A DNA stretch of 64,000 nucleotides, taken from positions 4,216,001-4,280,000 of the forward strand of contig NZ_CP011112.1 in assembly GCF_001190945.1 (NCBI RefSeq), written 5' to 3'. The notes beneath the pieces were generated by a model. That model was given only the letters and a program-made list of their open reading frames with translations, did not search any database and was not told the DNA's origin. Both the position numbers and the translations under genes were made by a program. Every line of letters begins with the position of its first letter. Positions within the stretch are counted from its first letter, which is position 1. Source of the DNA: Luteipulveratus mongoliensis. Its GTDB lineage: Bacteria; Actinomycetota; Actinomycetes; Actinomycetales; Dermatophilaceae. This document shows, piece by piece, positions 14,915 through 23,320 of this stretch.

Positions 14915-17038
14915 TCATGCAGATTCTTCGGATTGCATTGCGGCACAACACTTTTCGGCAACTTCGTCAGGATCTCCACCCGCCAGGATCTCGAGCACGA
15001 ACTCGCCGTAGCGCTGCAGCTTGCGGACACCGACGCCGGAGATCGTGCTCAGCTCCCCTGCTTTGGTCGGCCGACGCTCCGCGATCGCGGTCAGCGTGGC
15101 ATCGGTGAAGACGACGTACGCCGGCACCTTGCTGGCCGTCGCGACGGCCAGTCGCCAGGTCCTCAGCGCCTCGAACTGAGCCTCGTCGTAGGTCGGCGGA
15201 CAGTCCTCGCACCGACCGACCTTGCGCTCCGCCGCGGAGGACAGGTCCTTGCCGCAGGTACGGCACCGGGTGGCCTGGGCAACCTTGCGCTCCTTGGCCG
15301 GGCGCTTCTTGGGCTGGGAACGGGCGGCCTCACCCAGCACGGACGCCGCACCGTCGAGAAAACGGGAGGGCCGGCGGGAGGCGCGGCCCCCTGGGTTGCG
15401 GGCGGCGGCGTACGACAACATCAGCCCCTTGCGGGCGCGCGTCAGGCCGACATAGAGCAGCCGCCGCTCCTCCTCGACCGCCTCGGCGCCGTCGGCCATG
15501 GAGATCGGCAGCAGCCCGTCGCTGCAGCCGACGAGGAAGACGTGGTCCCACTCCAGGCCCTTGGCCGAGTGCAGCGAGGCGAGTGTGACGCCCTCGACCG
15601 TCGGAGCGTGCTGCTCGGTCGCGCGGCGGTCCAGCTCGGCCACCAGCTCAGGCAGCCGCACTGCCTCGGAGGCCGCTCCGAAGCCATCGGCCAGCAGGGC
15701 GAGCGCGTTCAACGACTCCCAACGCTCGCGGACCGCACCTCCGGACGGCGCCTGGGGTGACCAGCCGGCTCCGGTGATCACGTCGCGGACCAGGTTGCCG
15801 AGCGGGACGCTGCCGTCGTCCGAGCGCGAGGCACCACGCAGGAGGAGCACCGCGTTGCGTACCTCCTGCCGGCTGAAGAAGCGCTCGCCGCCACGCACGA
15901 GGTAGGGCACGTCGACATCGGCCAGTGCGGACTCGAAGGCCTCCGACTGGCCGTTGGTGCGGAACAGCACCGCGATCTGGCTGGCCGGCGTCCCCTTGGC
16001 GATGAGGCCCTTGATCTCGTCGGCGACACCGCGCGCCTCGGACGGGTCATCGGCGTACGACGCGAGCCTGGGTGCAGGGCCGCTCTCGCCCTGGGCCTGG
16101 AGCTCGACGGCACCGGCTCGCCCGGCCTGGACGACCAGGTTGGCCAGGCCGATGATCTGAGGGGTCGAGCGGTAGTTGCGGACGAGCTGGACCTTGTCCG
16201 CATCCGGGTGCAGCCGCGGGAAGCTCAGCAGGTGACGCGGCGACGCCCCCGTGAAGGAGTAGATCGTCTGGGCGGGGTCGCCGACCACGCACAGGTCGGC
16301 CCGCTCGCCCACCCAGGCATCCAGCAGATGCTGCTGGACGGTGTTGACGTCCTGGTATTCGTCCACCACGAAATGCCTGTACTGCGAACGGATTTCGCGC
16401 GCGATGTCGTCGCGGTCGCGGATGATGCCGACCATGAGGAGCAGGACGTCCTCGAAGTCGATGACGTTGCGCTCGGTCTTGACCTCTTCGTAGACCTCGA
16501 GCAGCCGCGCCATCGCGGTCAGGTCGAGGTCGGCAGGGCTCCGACCAGCCTGACGAGCAGCCGCGGGGTAGGTCTCAGGCGTGAGCATCGAGACCTTGGC
16601 CCACTCGATCTCCGAGGCGAGGTCGCGCATGACGACCCGGTCCAGCTGCAGCCGCAGTCGCGAGCCGGCCTCGCCGACGGCAGAAGCCTTGTGCGGCATG
16701 ACCTCCGGCGCAGCGCCACCGATGACCTTGGGCCAGAAGTAGTGCAGCTGTCGCAGCGCGGCCGCGTGGAACGTTCGGGCCTGGACCGAGGGGACGCCGA
16801 GCTGTCGCAGACGAGTACGCATCTCGCCGGCGGCGCGGGCGGTGAAGGTGACCGCGAGCACGCGCTGCGGCTGGTAGGCACCGGAGTGCGCTCCGAAGGC
16901 GATCCTGTGGGTGATGGCGCGGGTCTTGCCCGTGCCCGCACCCGCGAGGACGACCATCGGTCCGAGGGGGGACGCGGCGACCTTGCGCTGCTCGGGGTCA
17001 AGCCCGTCCAGGACGTCGTCGGCGTTCATCGGCCCCAT
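14915..17038 (-). CDS. uvrD2: ATP-dependent DNA helicase UvrD2 with HRDC domain
   Basis: 707 residues, SF1A helicase corresponding to Rv3198c. Walker A GAGTGKT is at 33-39, DEYQDVN is the Walker B region, and QTIYSFTGA, VRNYRS, SLHSAKGLEWD and YVGLTRARKGL are motifs III to VI. The motor is followed by a basic linker, a tetracysteine element (CRTCGKDL and CEDCPPTY), and an HRDC domain in the last 80 residues (FEALRTWRLAVATASKVPAYVVF). It unwinds 3'-tailed DNA in repair. The start at 17038 is preferred, although ATG at 17029 is possible. It lies next to nudC as in mycobacteria. Confidence 0.93.
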   Translation of the reverse strand: MGPMNADDVLDGLDPEQRKVAASPLGPMVVLAGAGTGKTRAITHRIAFGAHSGAYQPQRVLAVTFTARAAGEMRTRLRQLGVPSVQARTFHAAALRQLHYFWPKVIGGAAPEVMPHKASAVGEAGSRLRLQLDRVVMRDLASEIEWAKVSMLTPETYPAAARQAGRSPADLDLTAMARLLEVYEEVKTERNVIDFEDVLLLMVGIIRDRDDIAREIRSQYRHFVVDEYQDVNTVQQHLLDAWVGERADLCVVGDPAQTIYSFTGASPRHLLSFPRLHPDADKVQLVRNYRSTPQIIGLANLVVQAGRAGAVELQAQGESGPAPRLASYADDPSEARGVADEIKGLIAKGTPASQIAVLFRTNGQSEAFESALADVDVPYLVRGGERFFSRQEVRNAVLLLRGASRSDDGSVPLGNLVRDVITGAGWSPQAPSGGAVRERWESLNALALLADGFGAASEAVRLPELVAELDRRATEQHAPTVEGVTLASLHSAKGLEWDHVFLVGCSDGLLPISMADGAEAVEEERRLLYVGLTRARKGLMLSYAAARNPGGRASRRPSRFLDGAASVLGEAARSQPKKRPAKERKVAQATRCRTCGKDLSSAAERKVGRCEDCPPTYDEAQFEALRTWRLAVATASKVPAYVVFTDATLTAIAERRPTKAGELSTISGVGVRKLQRYGEFVLEILAGGDPDEVAEKCCAAMQSEESA

Positions 17039-17092
17039 GCTCGCATCCCCGCCCGACACCCGACGATCGTTGTGCACAGGCGTGGGCGATCG

Positions 17093-18028
17093 TCAGGAGG
17101 GTTCGGCAATGCGACCGCCGTACCAGTCCTCGATCAGGTGGCGGGCGATGGACAGGTGCGGCGAGATCCCGAGGCGACCGTCGCCGACCTCCTCGGCCAG
17201 CTGCTCGCGGCTGAACCAGCGCGCCTCAGCGATCTCCTCGGGGTCGAGGACGAGGTCGGTCGAGGCGGCACGCGCCCGGAAGCCCACCATGAGGGAGGCA
17301 GGGAACGGCCACGGCTGGTTGCCTCGATAGCGGACGTCGGTCACCGGGACGCCGACCTCCTCGAACACCTCGCGCGCGACCGCGGCCTCCAGGGACTCGC
17401 CCGGCTCGACGAACCCGGCGAGCACGGACAGACGGTTCTCGCCCCACTGCGGGCCGCGGGCCAGCAGGAGCCGGTCCTCGTCGTCGACGACCGCCATGAT
17501 CACGGCCGGGTCCGTGCGGGGGAAGTGACTCGACCCGTCCTTGGTGCAGATGCGGACCCAGCCGCCCTCGGCAGGCTCTGTGGGCGCCCCACACCGTGGG
17601 CAGAAGCCCTGGCCGGCGTGCCAGTTGGCCATCCCGACGGACGCCGCGAGCACGCCGACATCGAGATCGCCCAGCTCCATGCCGAGAGAGCGCAGGTTGG
17701 CTCGTGGATCGTCCCCGTCATGCTCCGCAGGGTGGATCGCGCAGGCGTACGACCTCCCGTCCGAAGCGCCGAGATAGATCACCAGGTCGGACCGGTCGGC
17801 CTCGACCGGCGGACGGTAGTAGAGCCGGCGCGAACCCGGCTCGCCCTCGTAGGGCGCCCGGTCGCCGTACAGATCGAGGACGCAGGTGGCCGGGTCGGCC
17901 AGCAGTCGACGCAACTGGTCCGGCTCCTTGCGCAGGGCCGCTGAGCGGTCCAACGCAGAGCGGGACAGGCCTAGCTCGAGCAGGGTCTCTGAGTCCGCGG
18001 AAGGCACGGGTCCCAGGCTATGCGGCAT
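17093..18028 (-). CDS. nudC: NAD+/NADH pyrophosphatase NudC
   Basis: 311 residues. It is a NUDIX enzyme that splits NAD(H) and can remove NAD caps from RNA. The N-terminal domain is followed by a zinc-ribbon region (FCPRCGAPTEP ... ICTKDG), in which only three of the usual four cysteines are visible. The NUDIX box is perfect: GFVEPGESLEAAVAREVFEE then VGV. The NudC-specific SQPWPFP variant appears as NQPWPFPASLM. The ATG at 18028 has GGAGG very close, so a GTG at 18010 is an alternative start. The order uvrD2-nudC is as in Rv3198c-Rv3199c. Confidence 0.92.
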   Translation of the reverse strand: MPHSLGPVPSADSETLLELGLSRSALDRSAALRKEPDQLRRLLADPATCVLDLYGDRAPYEGEPGSRRLYYRPPVEADRSDLVIYLGASDGRSYACAIHPAEHDGDDPRANLRSLGMELGDLDVGVLAASVGMANWHAGQGFCPRCGAPTEPAEGGWVRICTKDGSSHFPRTDPAVIMAVVDDEDRLLLARGPQWGENRLSVLAGFVEPGESLEAAVAREVFEEVGVPVTDVRYRGNQPWPFPASLMVGFRARAASTDLVLDPEEIAEARWFSREQLAEEVGDGRLGISPHLSIARHLIEDWYGGRIAEPS

Positions 18029-18061
18029 GCCTCCAAGGTTGGGGACCGCACCTGACCTAAC

Positions 18062-19342
18062 GTGGCAGACGTGCTCAACCGTCCGCTCACTCTGGCCGCC
18101 CTCGCCAATGCAGCCGTGCCCGGACTCAGCCCTGCCCAGGTCGAGGGTGTGGCCATGCGCCCTGGAGCGCCCTATCAGGTGGCGATCGTCACGGACGAGG
18201 ACGACAACCGCTGGCAGGTGCGATCGGCGCTGACCACAGCCGCCGGAGCCGCGCTGGACCAGGCGGAGCGGCTCGCGCACCTGCTCGGCAAGCGCCTGAG
18301 CTTCCAGGTGCCCCATCTCGCGGGCACCACGACCGCCAAGAACGGCAGCAGCGTCGCGGTCTACCGTCAGCTCCCCGGCCAGCCGCTGGGCTGGCGAGAC
18401 CTCGTGCCTCGTTCCGAGGAGGCCCGCTCCCTGGGCCGTGCCCTCGCCGAGCTGCACGACATCGATCCCCGCGTGTACGACGAGGCCGGGCTGCCGTCGT
18501 ACGACGCCGATGCCTATCGCAGCCGTCGCCTGTCCGAGCTGGACCGCGCCGCCTCGACCGGCCACGTCCCACCTCGCCTGCTCGGCCGCTGGGAGAGAGC
18601 GCTCGAAGAAGTCAGCCTGTGGCGCTTCGCCACGACACCGACCCACGGTGCGCTGCATGACGGTGACGTGCTCGTCGAGGACGGCGACGTGGTCGCCGTC
18701 GACAGCTGGGACACCGCAGCAGTCAGCGACCCGGCCTCGGACTTCGCGGTGCTGTCGCTCATGGCCAGCCCTGAGGCGGTGGACACCGTCGTGGAGGCGT
18801 ACGCCCAGTCGCGTCGCGAGCGGCCCGACACCCACCTCGAGCGCCGGATCCGGCTGGCTTCGGAGCTGCGCCGCGTCTCCGGCCTGATGGAGGCCGCCAA
18901 CTCCGACGACGACCTGCTCGTCGATCGTCGTGCCGCCGCTCTGCGTCGGCTGGACGAGGAGCGGCACGACGACGAGTCTCTGCTCCCGCCTCCCGTGCGG
19001 CGGCGTACGGCCGGCGGGGCGCCTGTCGTCGAGACGCCACCTCCGCCAGAGGTCGACCCGGCAGATATCGAGGTCGTCGAGGTCCGCGAGTCCAACGACG
19101 AGGACGAGACCCTGGAGATCCCGCAGGTCGAGGGCGACGACGAGGACGCGTACGACGACGAAGGCATCGAGGACGCGGGCACCGACGTCGAGCTTGAGGA
19201 CGCAGGAACTGAGGACGCAGGAACTGAGGACGCGGCGACTGAGGACGCGGCGACTGAGGACGAGCCACCCGCGAGCCGAGATACGGACGAGACCCAGCCG
19301 ATCCGTAGGAAGACGCCGGACCCGGACCTGCACGCCGGTTGA
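18062..19342 (+). CDS. Phosphotransferase (APH-like) pseudokinase with acidic repeat tail
   Basis: 426 residues. Residues about 10-270 follow an aminoglycoside phosphotransferase-like kinase fold (ARSLGRALAELHDID, then the catalytic region). The Brenner motif, normally HGDLHxxN, reads HGALHDGD (195-202), so the catalytic Asp is Ala and the metal-binding Asn is Asp. The DFG-like IDW is VDSW. Catalysis is therefore doubtful. The last 150 residues are acidic and disordered, with ED-rich repeats. The GTG start has no Shine-Dalgarno and may be leaderless. It is divergent from nudC (33 bp). Confidence 0.78.
   Translation: MADVLNRPLTLAALANAAVPGLSPAQVEGVAMRPGAPYQVAIVTDEDDNRWQVRSALTTAAGAALDQAERLAHLLGKRLSFQVPHLAGTTTAKNGSSVAVYRQLPGQPLGWRDLVPRSEEARSLGRALAELHDIDPRVYDEAGLPSYDADAYRSRRLSELDRAASTGHVPPRLLGRWERALEEVSLWRFATTPTHGALHDGDVLVEDGDVVAVDSWDTAAVSDPASDFAVLSLMASPEAVDTVVEAYAQSRRERPDTHLERRIRLASELRRVSGLMEAANSDDDLLVDRRAAALRRLDEERHDDESLLPPPVRRRTAGGAPVVETPPPPEVDPADIEVVEVRESNDEDETLEIPQVEGDDEDAYDDEGIEDAGTDVELEDAGTEDAGTEDAATEDAATEDEPPASRDTDETQPIRRKTPDPDLHAG
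19196..19264. repeat. 15-bp tandem repeat in the acidic tail
   Basis: Four consecutive 15-bp units (two GAGGACGCAGGAACT, then two GAGGACGCGGCGACT) and a partial fifth encode EDAGT/EDAAT pentapeptides. The unit length is a multiple of three, so expansion or contraction keeps the frame. Confidence 0.9.
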
Positions 19343-19397
19343 GCGGCAGCCCGCGCCGATCTCACCTCGCGAGACCTCGGTCCGCATAACGGAACGT

Positions 19398-19425
19398 TTT
19401 GCATTCCCCTTGCGCGTCTTATGAT
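19398..19425 (+). promoter_or_regulatory. Promoter of the sulfur operon
   Basis: TTTGCA (19398-19403), a 16-nt spacer and TATGAT (19420-19425) form a good housekeeping promoter. Transcription would start near 19432, just before the riboswitch. Confidence 0.6.
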
Positions 19426-19444
19426 TGCGCGGCTACGTTCCTGA

Positions 19445-19560
19445 CAGGTCACGAGATTCAGCGCCAAGCCCCGGCTCGCTGGACGGCAACCCTCCCTCGC
19501 GGCGGGGTGCTCCGGGTGATGACCTGGTGACGACCAGCGCCGGTCCGTCGCAAGCGCGAG
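19445..19560 (+). ncRNA. SAM-IV-type S-adenosylmethionine riboswitch
   Basis: The sequence follows the SAM-IV consensus of actinobacteria: GGTCACGAG at the 5' side, then the conserved AGCCCCGGCT, CGGCAACCCTCC, GCGGGGTGC, and CCGGGTGATGACC closing the P1 stem (CAGGTCA with TGACCTG). A downstream stem (GACCAGCGCC region) and a GAGGCT/AGCCTC hairpin at about 19558-19574 may belong to the 3' extension or expression platform. It lies between a promoter and ssuE, consistent with shutting off sulfur scavenging when SAM is plentiful. Confidence 0.88.
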
Positions 19561-19844
19561 GCTCCTCAAGCCTCATCACGAGATGGGTGATCCGAGTGAG
19601 AGAGATCAGGCCCCCAGCCAGGCGACTGTGCTCCCGCCGCCACATCGACCTCCAGCGAGTCTCCAGCGCGCTCTGTCGCGACTGACCTCGGCATGACCGG
19701 CGCGCTCCCAGCGCCGTACGTCGTCCTTCGTCGCGCGACCACATCGGTCGTCTCCAGCCGCATCGACGCGGCTGCTCCTCGTTAACCCGCTGAGATGCCT
19801 TGCTGCGCAACGGTATTCGGCGACCCGCCATCATCGGAGGAACC
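19561..19844 (+). other. Long 5' leader between riboswitch and ssuE
   Basis: About 285 nt without a convincing gene. It holds short hairpins but no clear U-tailed terminator, so the switching mechanism (termination or translation) cannot be read. It ends with the GGAGG of ssuE. Confidence 0.5.
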
Positions 19845-20408
19845 ATGGCCCTGATCGCCGCGATCTCCAGCAGCCCATCCGCCACCTCACGCACGGACGC
19901 GGTCCTCGGCGACGTCGAGCGCCGCCTCGAGCTCGCAGGGCACCAGGTCGAGCGCATCGTGCTGCGCGACCTGCCCGCTCGGCCGCTGCTGCTTGGACAG
20001 GCCGACGACGTCGACATCAACGCCGCCATCGAGGTGTTTGCCTCCGCCGACGCCGTCATCGTCACGACGCCGGTCTACAAGGCGTCCTTCGGCGGCCTGC
20101 TGAAGACGTTCCTGGACCTGCTGCCGCAGTACGCACTGCGTGGCAAGGCGGTGCTGCCGCTGGCCACCGGTGGCACCCCGGCCCACGTGCTGGTCGTCGA
20201 CTACGCGCTGCGTCCCGTGCTCTCCAGCCTGGGCGCCACCCACATCACGCCCGGATGGTTCGTGCTGTCCGCACACATCGTCCTGGGCGACAACGGGGCC
20301 GTCGAGCTGGACGACGCCGCCTCCACACCGCTGCGCGAGGTCACCGATGCCTTCGCCGACGCGATCGAGCGTCTCTCCCCGGCACCGCGCCGGGTCGCCG
20401 TCGCCTGA
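19845..20408 (+). CDS. ssuE: NADPH-dependent FMN reductase SsuE
   Basis: 187 residues, flavodoxin-like. It supplies reduced FMN to two-component monooxygenases that release sulfite from alkanesulfonates. Seen: the N-terminal phosphate loop ISSSPSATSRTDAVL, and the SsuE-type block VTTPVYKASFGGLLKTFLDL followed by LRGKAVLPLATGGTPAH. GGAGGAACC precedes the ATG. It is the first gene after the SAM-type riboswitch, and the DszA/NtaA-type monooxygenase it can serve is four genes downstream. Confidence 0.92.
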   Translation: MALIAAISSSPSATSRTDAVLGDVERRLELAGHQVERIVLRDLPARPLLLGQADDVDINAAIEVFASADAVIVTTPVYKASFGGLLKTFLDLLPQYALRGKAVLPLATGGTPAHVLVVDYALRPVLSSLGATHITPGWFVLSAHIVLGDNGAVELDDAASTPLREVTDAFADAIERLSPAPRRVAVA

Positions 20409-20521
20409 CCGCATCATCGGGACGACGATGCCGGACCGGGGGAGCCTGCGAGCCCGGCCGGATGAGGAGTCTCGTCCAAAGACTCAGGTCACGAGCTCGT
20501 CTGACCACCAAAGGAATCCAC

Positions 20522-21562
20522 ATGTTGACCTCTCGCCATCTCGCCATGCCCATTTCCGCTGTGCTCGCCCTCTCCGTGACCGGCTGCGCCATCGGTGCCG
20601 GGAACGCCGCGGAGCCAGGAGCCAAGGACGGATCCGGCAACACCGTCCTGCGCTACCAGGGCGCCGCCAACTCCGTGACCCTGCCCGAGCTCGCTGAGGA
20701 CCTCGGCTACTTCTCGAAGGTCAAGCTGAAGTGGGTCGGCAACACGACCAGCGGTCCTCAGGACATCCAGTCCGCGGCCACCAACCAGACCGACTTCGGC
20801 GGCGCCTTCTCCGGAGCGGTCGTCAAGCTGATCGCCGCCGGCGCACCGGTCAAGGCGGTCGTCAACTACTACGGCGAGGACGCGAAGACGTTCAACGGGT
20901 TCTACGTCAAGGCGGGCAGCCCCATCCGCACGCCTCGTGACCTCATCGGCAAGAAGATCGCCGTCAACACGCTCGGCGCGCACTCCGAGGCCGTCATCGA
21001 CACCTACCTGAAGAAGCACGGTCTGACGCCGGCCGAGATCGACAAGGTCCAGCTGGTCGTCCTGCCGCCCAACGACACCGAGCAGGCCATCAGGCGCAAC
21101 CAGGTCGACGTCGGATCTCTCGGCGGCGTGCTGCAGGACCGGGCGATCGCAGCGGGCGGGCTGCGCAGCCTGTTCAACGACTACAGCCTGTTCGGCGCGT
21201 TCAACGGCGGTCAGTACGTCCTGCGCAACGACCTGACGGCCAAGAAGCCGGACGCCGCCAAGGACTTCGTGACCGGCGTCGCCAAGGCCATCGAGTGGGA
21301 GCGTACGACTCCGCGCGCCGAAGTCATCAAGCGCTTCGCCGCGATCATCAACAAGCGTGGGCGCCACGAGACGACCGCCAACCTGAAGTACTGGAAGAGC
21401 GTCGGCATCGCGAGCAAGGGTGGCGCCGTCAGCGATCGCGACTACACCCAGTGGACGTCCTGGCTCGAGGAGAGCGGCATCGTCAAGAAGGGTGAGCTGA
21501 AGCCGAAAGACTTGTACACCAACGAGTTCAACGGCCTGGCTTCGGCTGGTGGTCAGGGATGA
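20522..21562 (+). CDS. ssuA: Sulfonate ABC transporter substrate-binding lipoprotein SsuA
   Basis: 346 residues. A lipoprotein signal ends in the lipobox VTGC (C22), so the mature protein is tethered outside the membrane. The body is of NitT/TauA/SsuA type: YQGAANSVTLPELAEDLGYF, QSAATNQTDFGGAFSGAVVKL, RTPRDLIGKKIAVNTLGAHSE in part, and QAIRRNQVDVGS. It delivers sulfonates or a related organosulfur compound to SsuC. AAAGGAA precedes the ATG. The stop overlaps the ssuB start (ATGA). Confidence 0.88.
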   Translation: MLTSRHLAMPISAVLALSVTGCAIGAGNAAEPGAKDGSGNTVLRYQGAANSVTLPELAEDLGYFSKVKLKWVGNTTSGPQDIQSAATNQTDFGGAFSGAVVKLIAAGAPVKAVVNYYGEDAKTFNGFYVKAGSPIRTPRDLIGKKIAVNTLGAHSEAVIDTYLKKHGLTPAEIDKVQLVVLPPNDTEQAIRRNQVDVGSLGGVLQDRAIAAGGLRSLFNDYSLFGAFNGGQYVLRNDLTAKKPDAAKDFVTGVAKAIEWERTTPRAEVIKRFAAIINKRGRHETTANLKYWKSVGIASKGGAVSDRDYTQWTSWLEESGIVKKGELKPKDLYTNEFNGLASAGGQG

Positions 21563-22407
21563 GCACCCCGAAGATCAGCCTCCAGGGAGTCGGCAAGCAG
21601 TTCGTCGTACGCCCCACCCGCGACCAGCCGCAGGCCGTCGCCCTCGACGCGTTGCAGGACATCGACCTCGACGTCGCCGCCGGCGAGTTCCTGACGCTTC
21701 TCGGGCCGAGCGGGTCGGGCAAGACCACACTCCTGGACCTCCTCGGAGGACTCAGCGAGCCGACGTCAGGGCAGGTCCTCATCGACGGCCAGGAGATCAC
21801 CGGTCCTGGGCTGGACCGCGGCATCGTCTTCCAGCAGTACGCCCTCTTCCCCTGGCGTACGGCGGTCGCCAACGTTGCGTTCGGGCTCGAGCAGCAGGGG
21901 TTGTCCAAGGCAGATCGATTGACGAAGGCACGCGAATACCTCGCTCTCGTAGGGCTTTCCGGGTTCGAGGAGCGCTACCCGCACGAGCTGTCCGGCGGCA
22001 TGAAGCAGCGCGTCGCCATCGCCCGGAGCCTGGCCTACGAGCCAGACGTCCTGCTCATGGATGAGCCGTTCGCCGCGCTCGATGCGCAGACCCGCGAGCA
22101 GCTGCAGGACGAGCTGCTCCGCATCTGGGGCACCACGGGTACGACGGTCGTCTTCATCACCCACAGCATCGAGGAAGCCGTCTACCTCGGGCAGCGGGTC
22201 GCGGTGCTCACCTCGCGACCCGGGCGTCTCAAGGAGGTCGTCGACATCGAGCTGGGCGACCGCAACGTCGACGGCGACCTGCGCTCCGACCCACGCTTCG
22301 TGGCCTACCGCCACCAGCTGTGGGAGCTGCTCCACGACGAGGTACAGCGGGCGCAAGACGCCGGCCACCGCAAGATCCAGCCCAACGGAACCGAAGGAGC
22401 GGCCTGA
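21559..22407 (+). CDS. ssuB: Sulfonate ABC transporter ATP-binding protein SsuB
   Basis: 282 residues with all ABC ATPase motifs: Walker A GPSGSGKT (49-56), Q-loop FQQYALFPW, signature LSGGMKQRVAIARSL, Walker B LLMDEPFAALD and H-loop FITHSIEEAVYL. The closest family is the TauB/SsuB/NrtD group. It drives uptake with SsuC and SsuA. It is coupled to ssuA by ATGA and to ssuC by TGATG. Confidence 0.93.
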   Translation: MSTPKISLQGVGKQFVVRPTRDQPQAVALDALQDIDLDVAAGEFLTLLGPSGSGKTTLLDLLGGLSEPTSGQVLIDGQEITGPGLDRGIVFQQYALFPWRTAVANVAFGLEQQGLSKADRLTKAREYLALVGLSGFEERYPHELSGGMKQRVAIARSLAYEPDVLLMDEPFAALDAQTREQLQDELLRIWGTTGTTVVFITHSIEEAVYLGQRVAVLTSRPGRLKEVVDIELGDRNVDGDLRSDPRFVAYRHQLWELLHDEVQRAQDAGHRKIQPNGTEGAA

Positions 22408-23285
22408 TGTCCACCACCGCACCCACGCGTACGGCCACCGTCGCCAGGCCCGCTACCTCAGCCGCACCAACGAAATCCGTTGCCGTCTCTCATCATCCGG
22501 GCGGCAGGGTCCTCGGAGTGCTCGGGCGCGGAGCCTGGCGGTCGGCTGCGCTGGTGCTGTTCTTCCTGCTCTGGGAGCTCGGCCCGCAATACCTCCTCAA
22601 GCCGGAGACCAAGGTCTTCCTGCCTCCCCTGCACGTCACGCTGCAGGCCTGGGTCGACCTCGTCCGCGACGGCCAGCTGCAGGAACACCTCAAGGCCAGC
22701 GTCACGCGTTCGGTCCTCGGCTTCAGCATCGCGGTGGTCGCCGGCATCAGCCTCGGGCTCGTAGTCGCCTGGTACGCATCGCTGCAGAGCTTTCTCACTC
22801 CCCTGCTCGAGCTGTTCCGCAACACGGCTGCCCTTGCGCTGCTTCCGGTGTTCACCCTGCTGCTCGGGATCGGTGAGGTGTCCAAGGTCTCGATCGTCGC
22901 GTACGCCGCCTTCTTCCCCGTGCTGCTCAACACGATTGCTGGAGTACGCACCGTCGATCCACTACTGGTGCGGGCTGCCAGGTCGCTCGGACTGTCCAAC
23001 CTCCAGCTCTTCCAGAAGGTCGTCCTGCCGTCGGCAGTGCCCACGATCTTCACCGGGATCCGGATGGGTGGAACCGCCTCGATCCTCGTGCTCATCGCGG
23101 CCGAGATGGTCGGCGCCAAGGCCGGTCTGGGCTACCTGATCGTCAATGCGCAGAGCAGCTTTCAGATCCCTCAGATGTACGCCGGCATCCTCACCGTCTC
23201 CGTACTCGGTCTCGCCGTCAACATCGGCCTCGTACGACTGGAGCGGCACTTCTCCCGGTGGCGCACCGACGCCCAGGGCCGCTGA
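22407..23285 (+). CDS. ssuC: Sulfonate ABC transporter permease SsuC
   Basis: 292 residues with about six membrane helices after an N-terminal Ala/Thr/Pro-rich extension of about 45 residues. The permease EAA-type loop is seen at VRAARSLGLSNLQLFQKVVL with PSAVPTIFTGIRMG following, which contacts SsuB. Helices include ALVLFFLLWELG, FSIAVVAGISLGLVVAW and ASILVLIAAEMVG. The start ATG overlaps the ssuB stop. Confidence 0.92.
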   Translation: MSTTAPTRTATVARPATSAAPTKSVAVSHHPGGRVLGVLGRGAWRSAALVLFFLLWELGPQYLLKPETKVFLPPLHVTLQAWVDLVRDGQLQEHLKASVTRSVLGFSIAVVAGISLGLVVAWYASLQSFLTPLLELFRNTAALALLPVFTLLLGIGEVSKVSIVAYAAFFPVLLNTIAGVRTVDPLLVRAARSLGLSNLQLFQKVVLPSAVPTIFTGIRMGGTASILVLIAAEMVGAKAGLGYLIVNAQSSFQIPQMYAGILTVSVLGLAVNIGLVRLERHFSRWRTDAQGR

Positions 23286-23320
23286 CGGCGTACGAAATCC
23301 CTTCTGCAGAAAGCACTCCC

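Noticed and set aside
19196-19264. Possible CRISPR or regulatory iterons in the 15-bp repeats
   Set aside because: They encode an acidic pentapeptide repeat and have no spacers.
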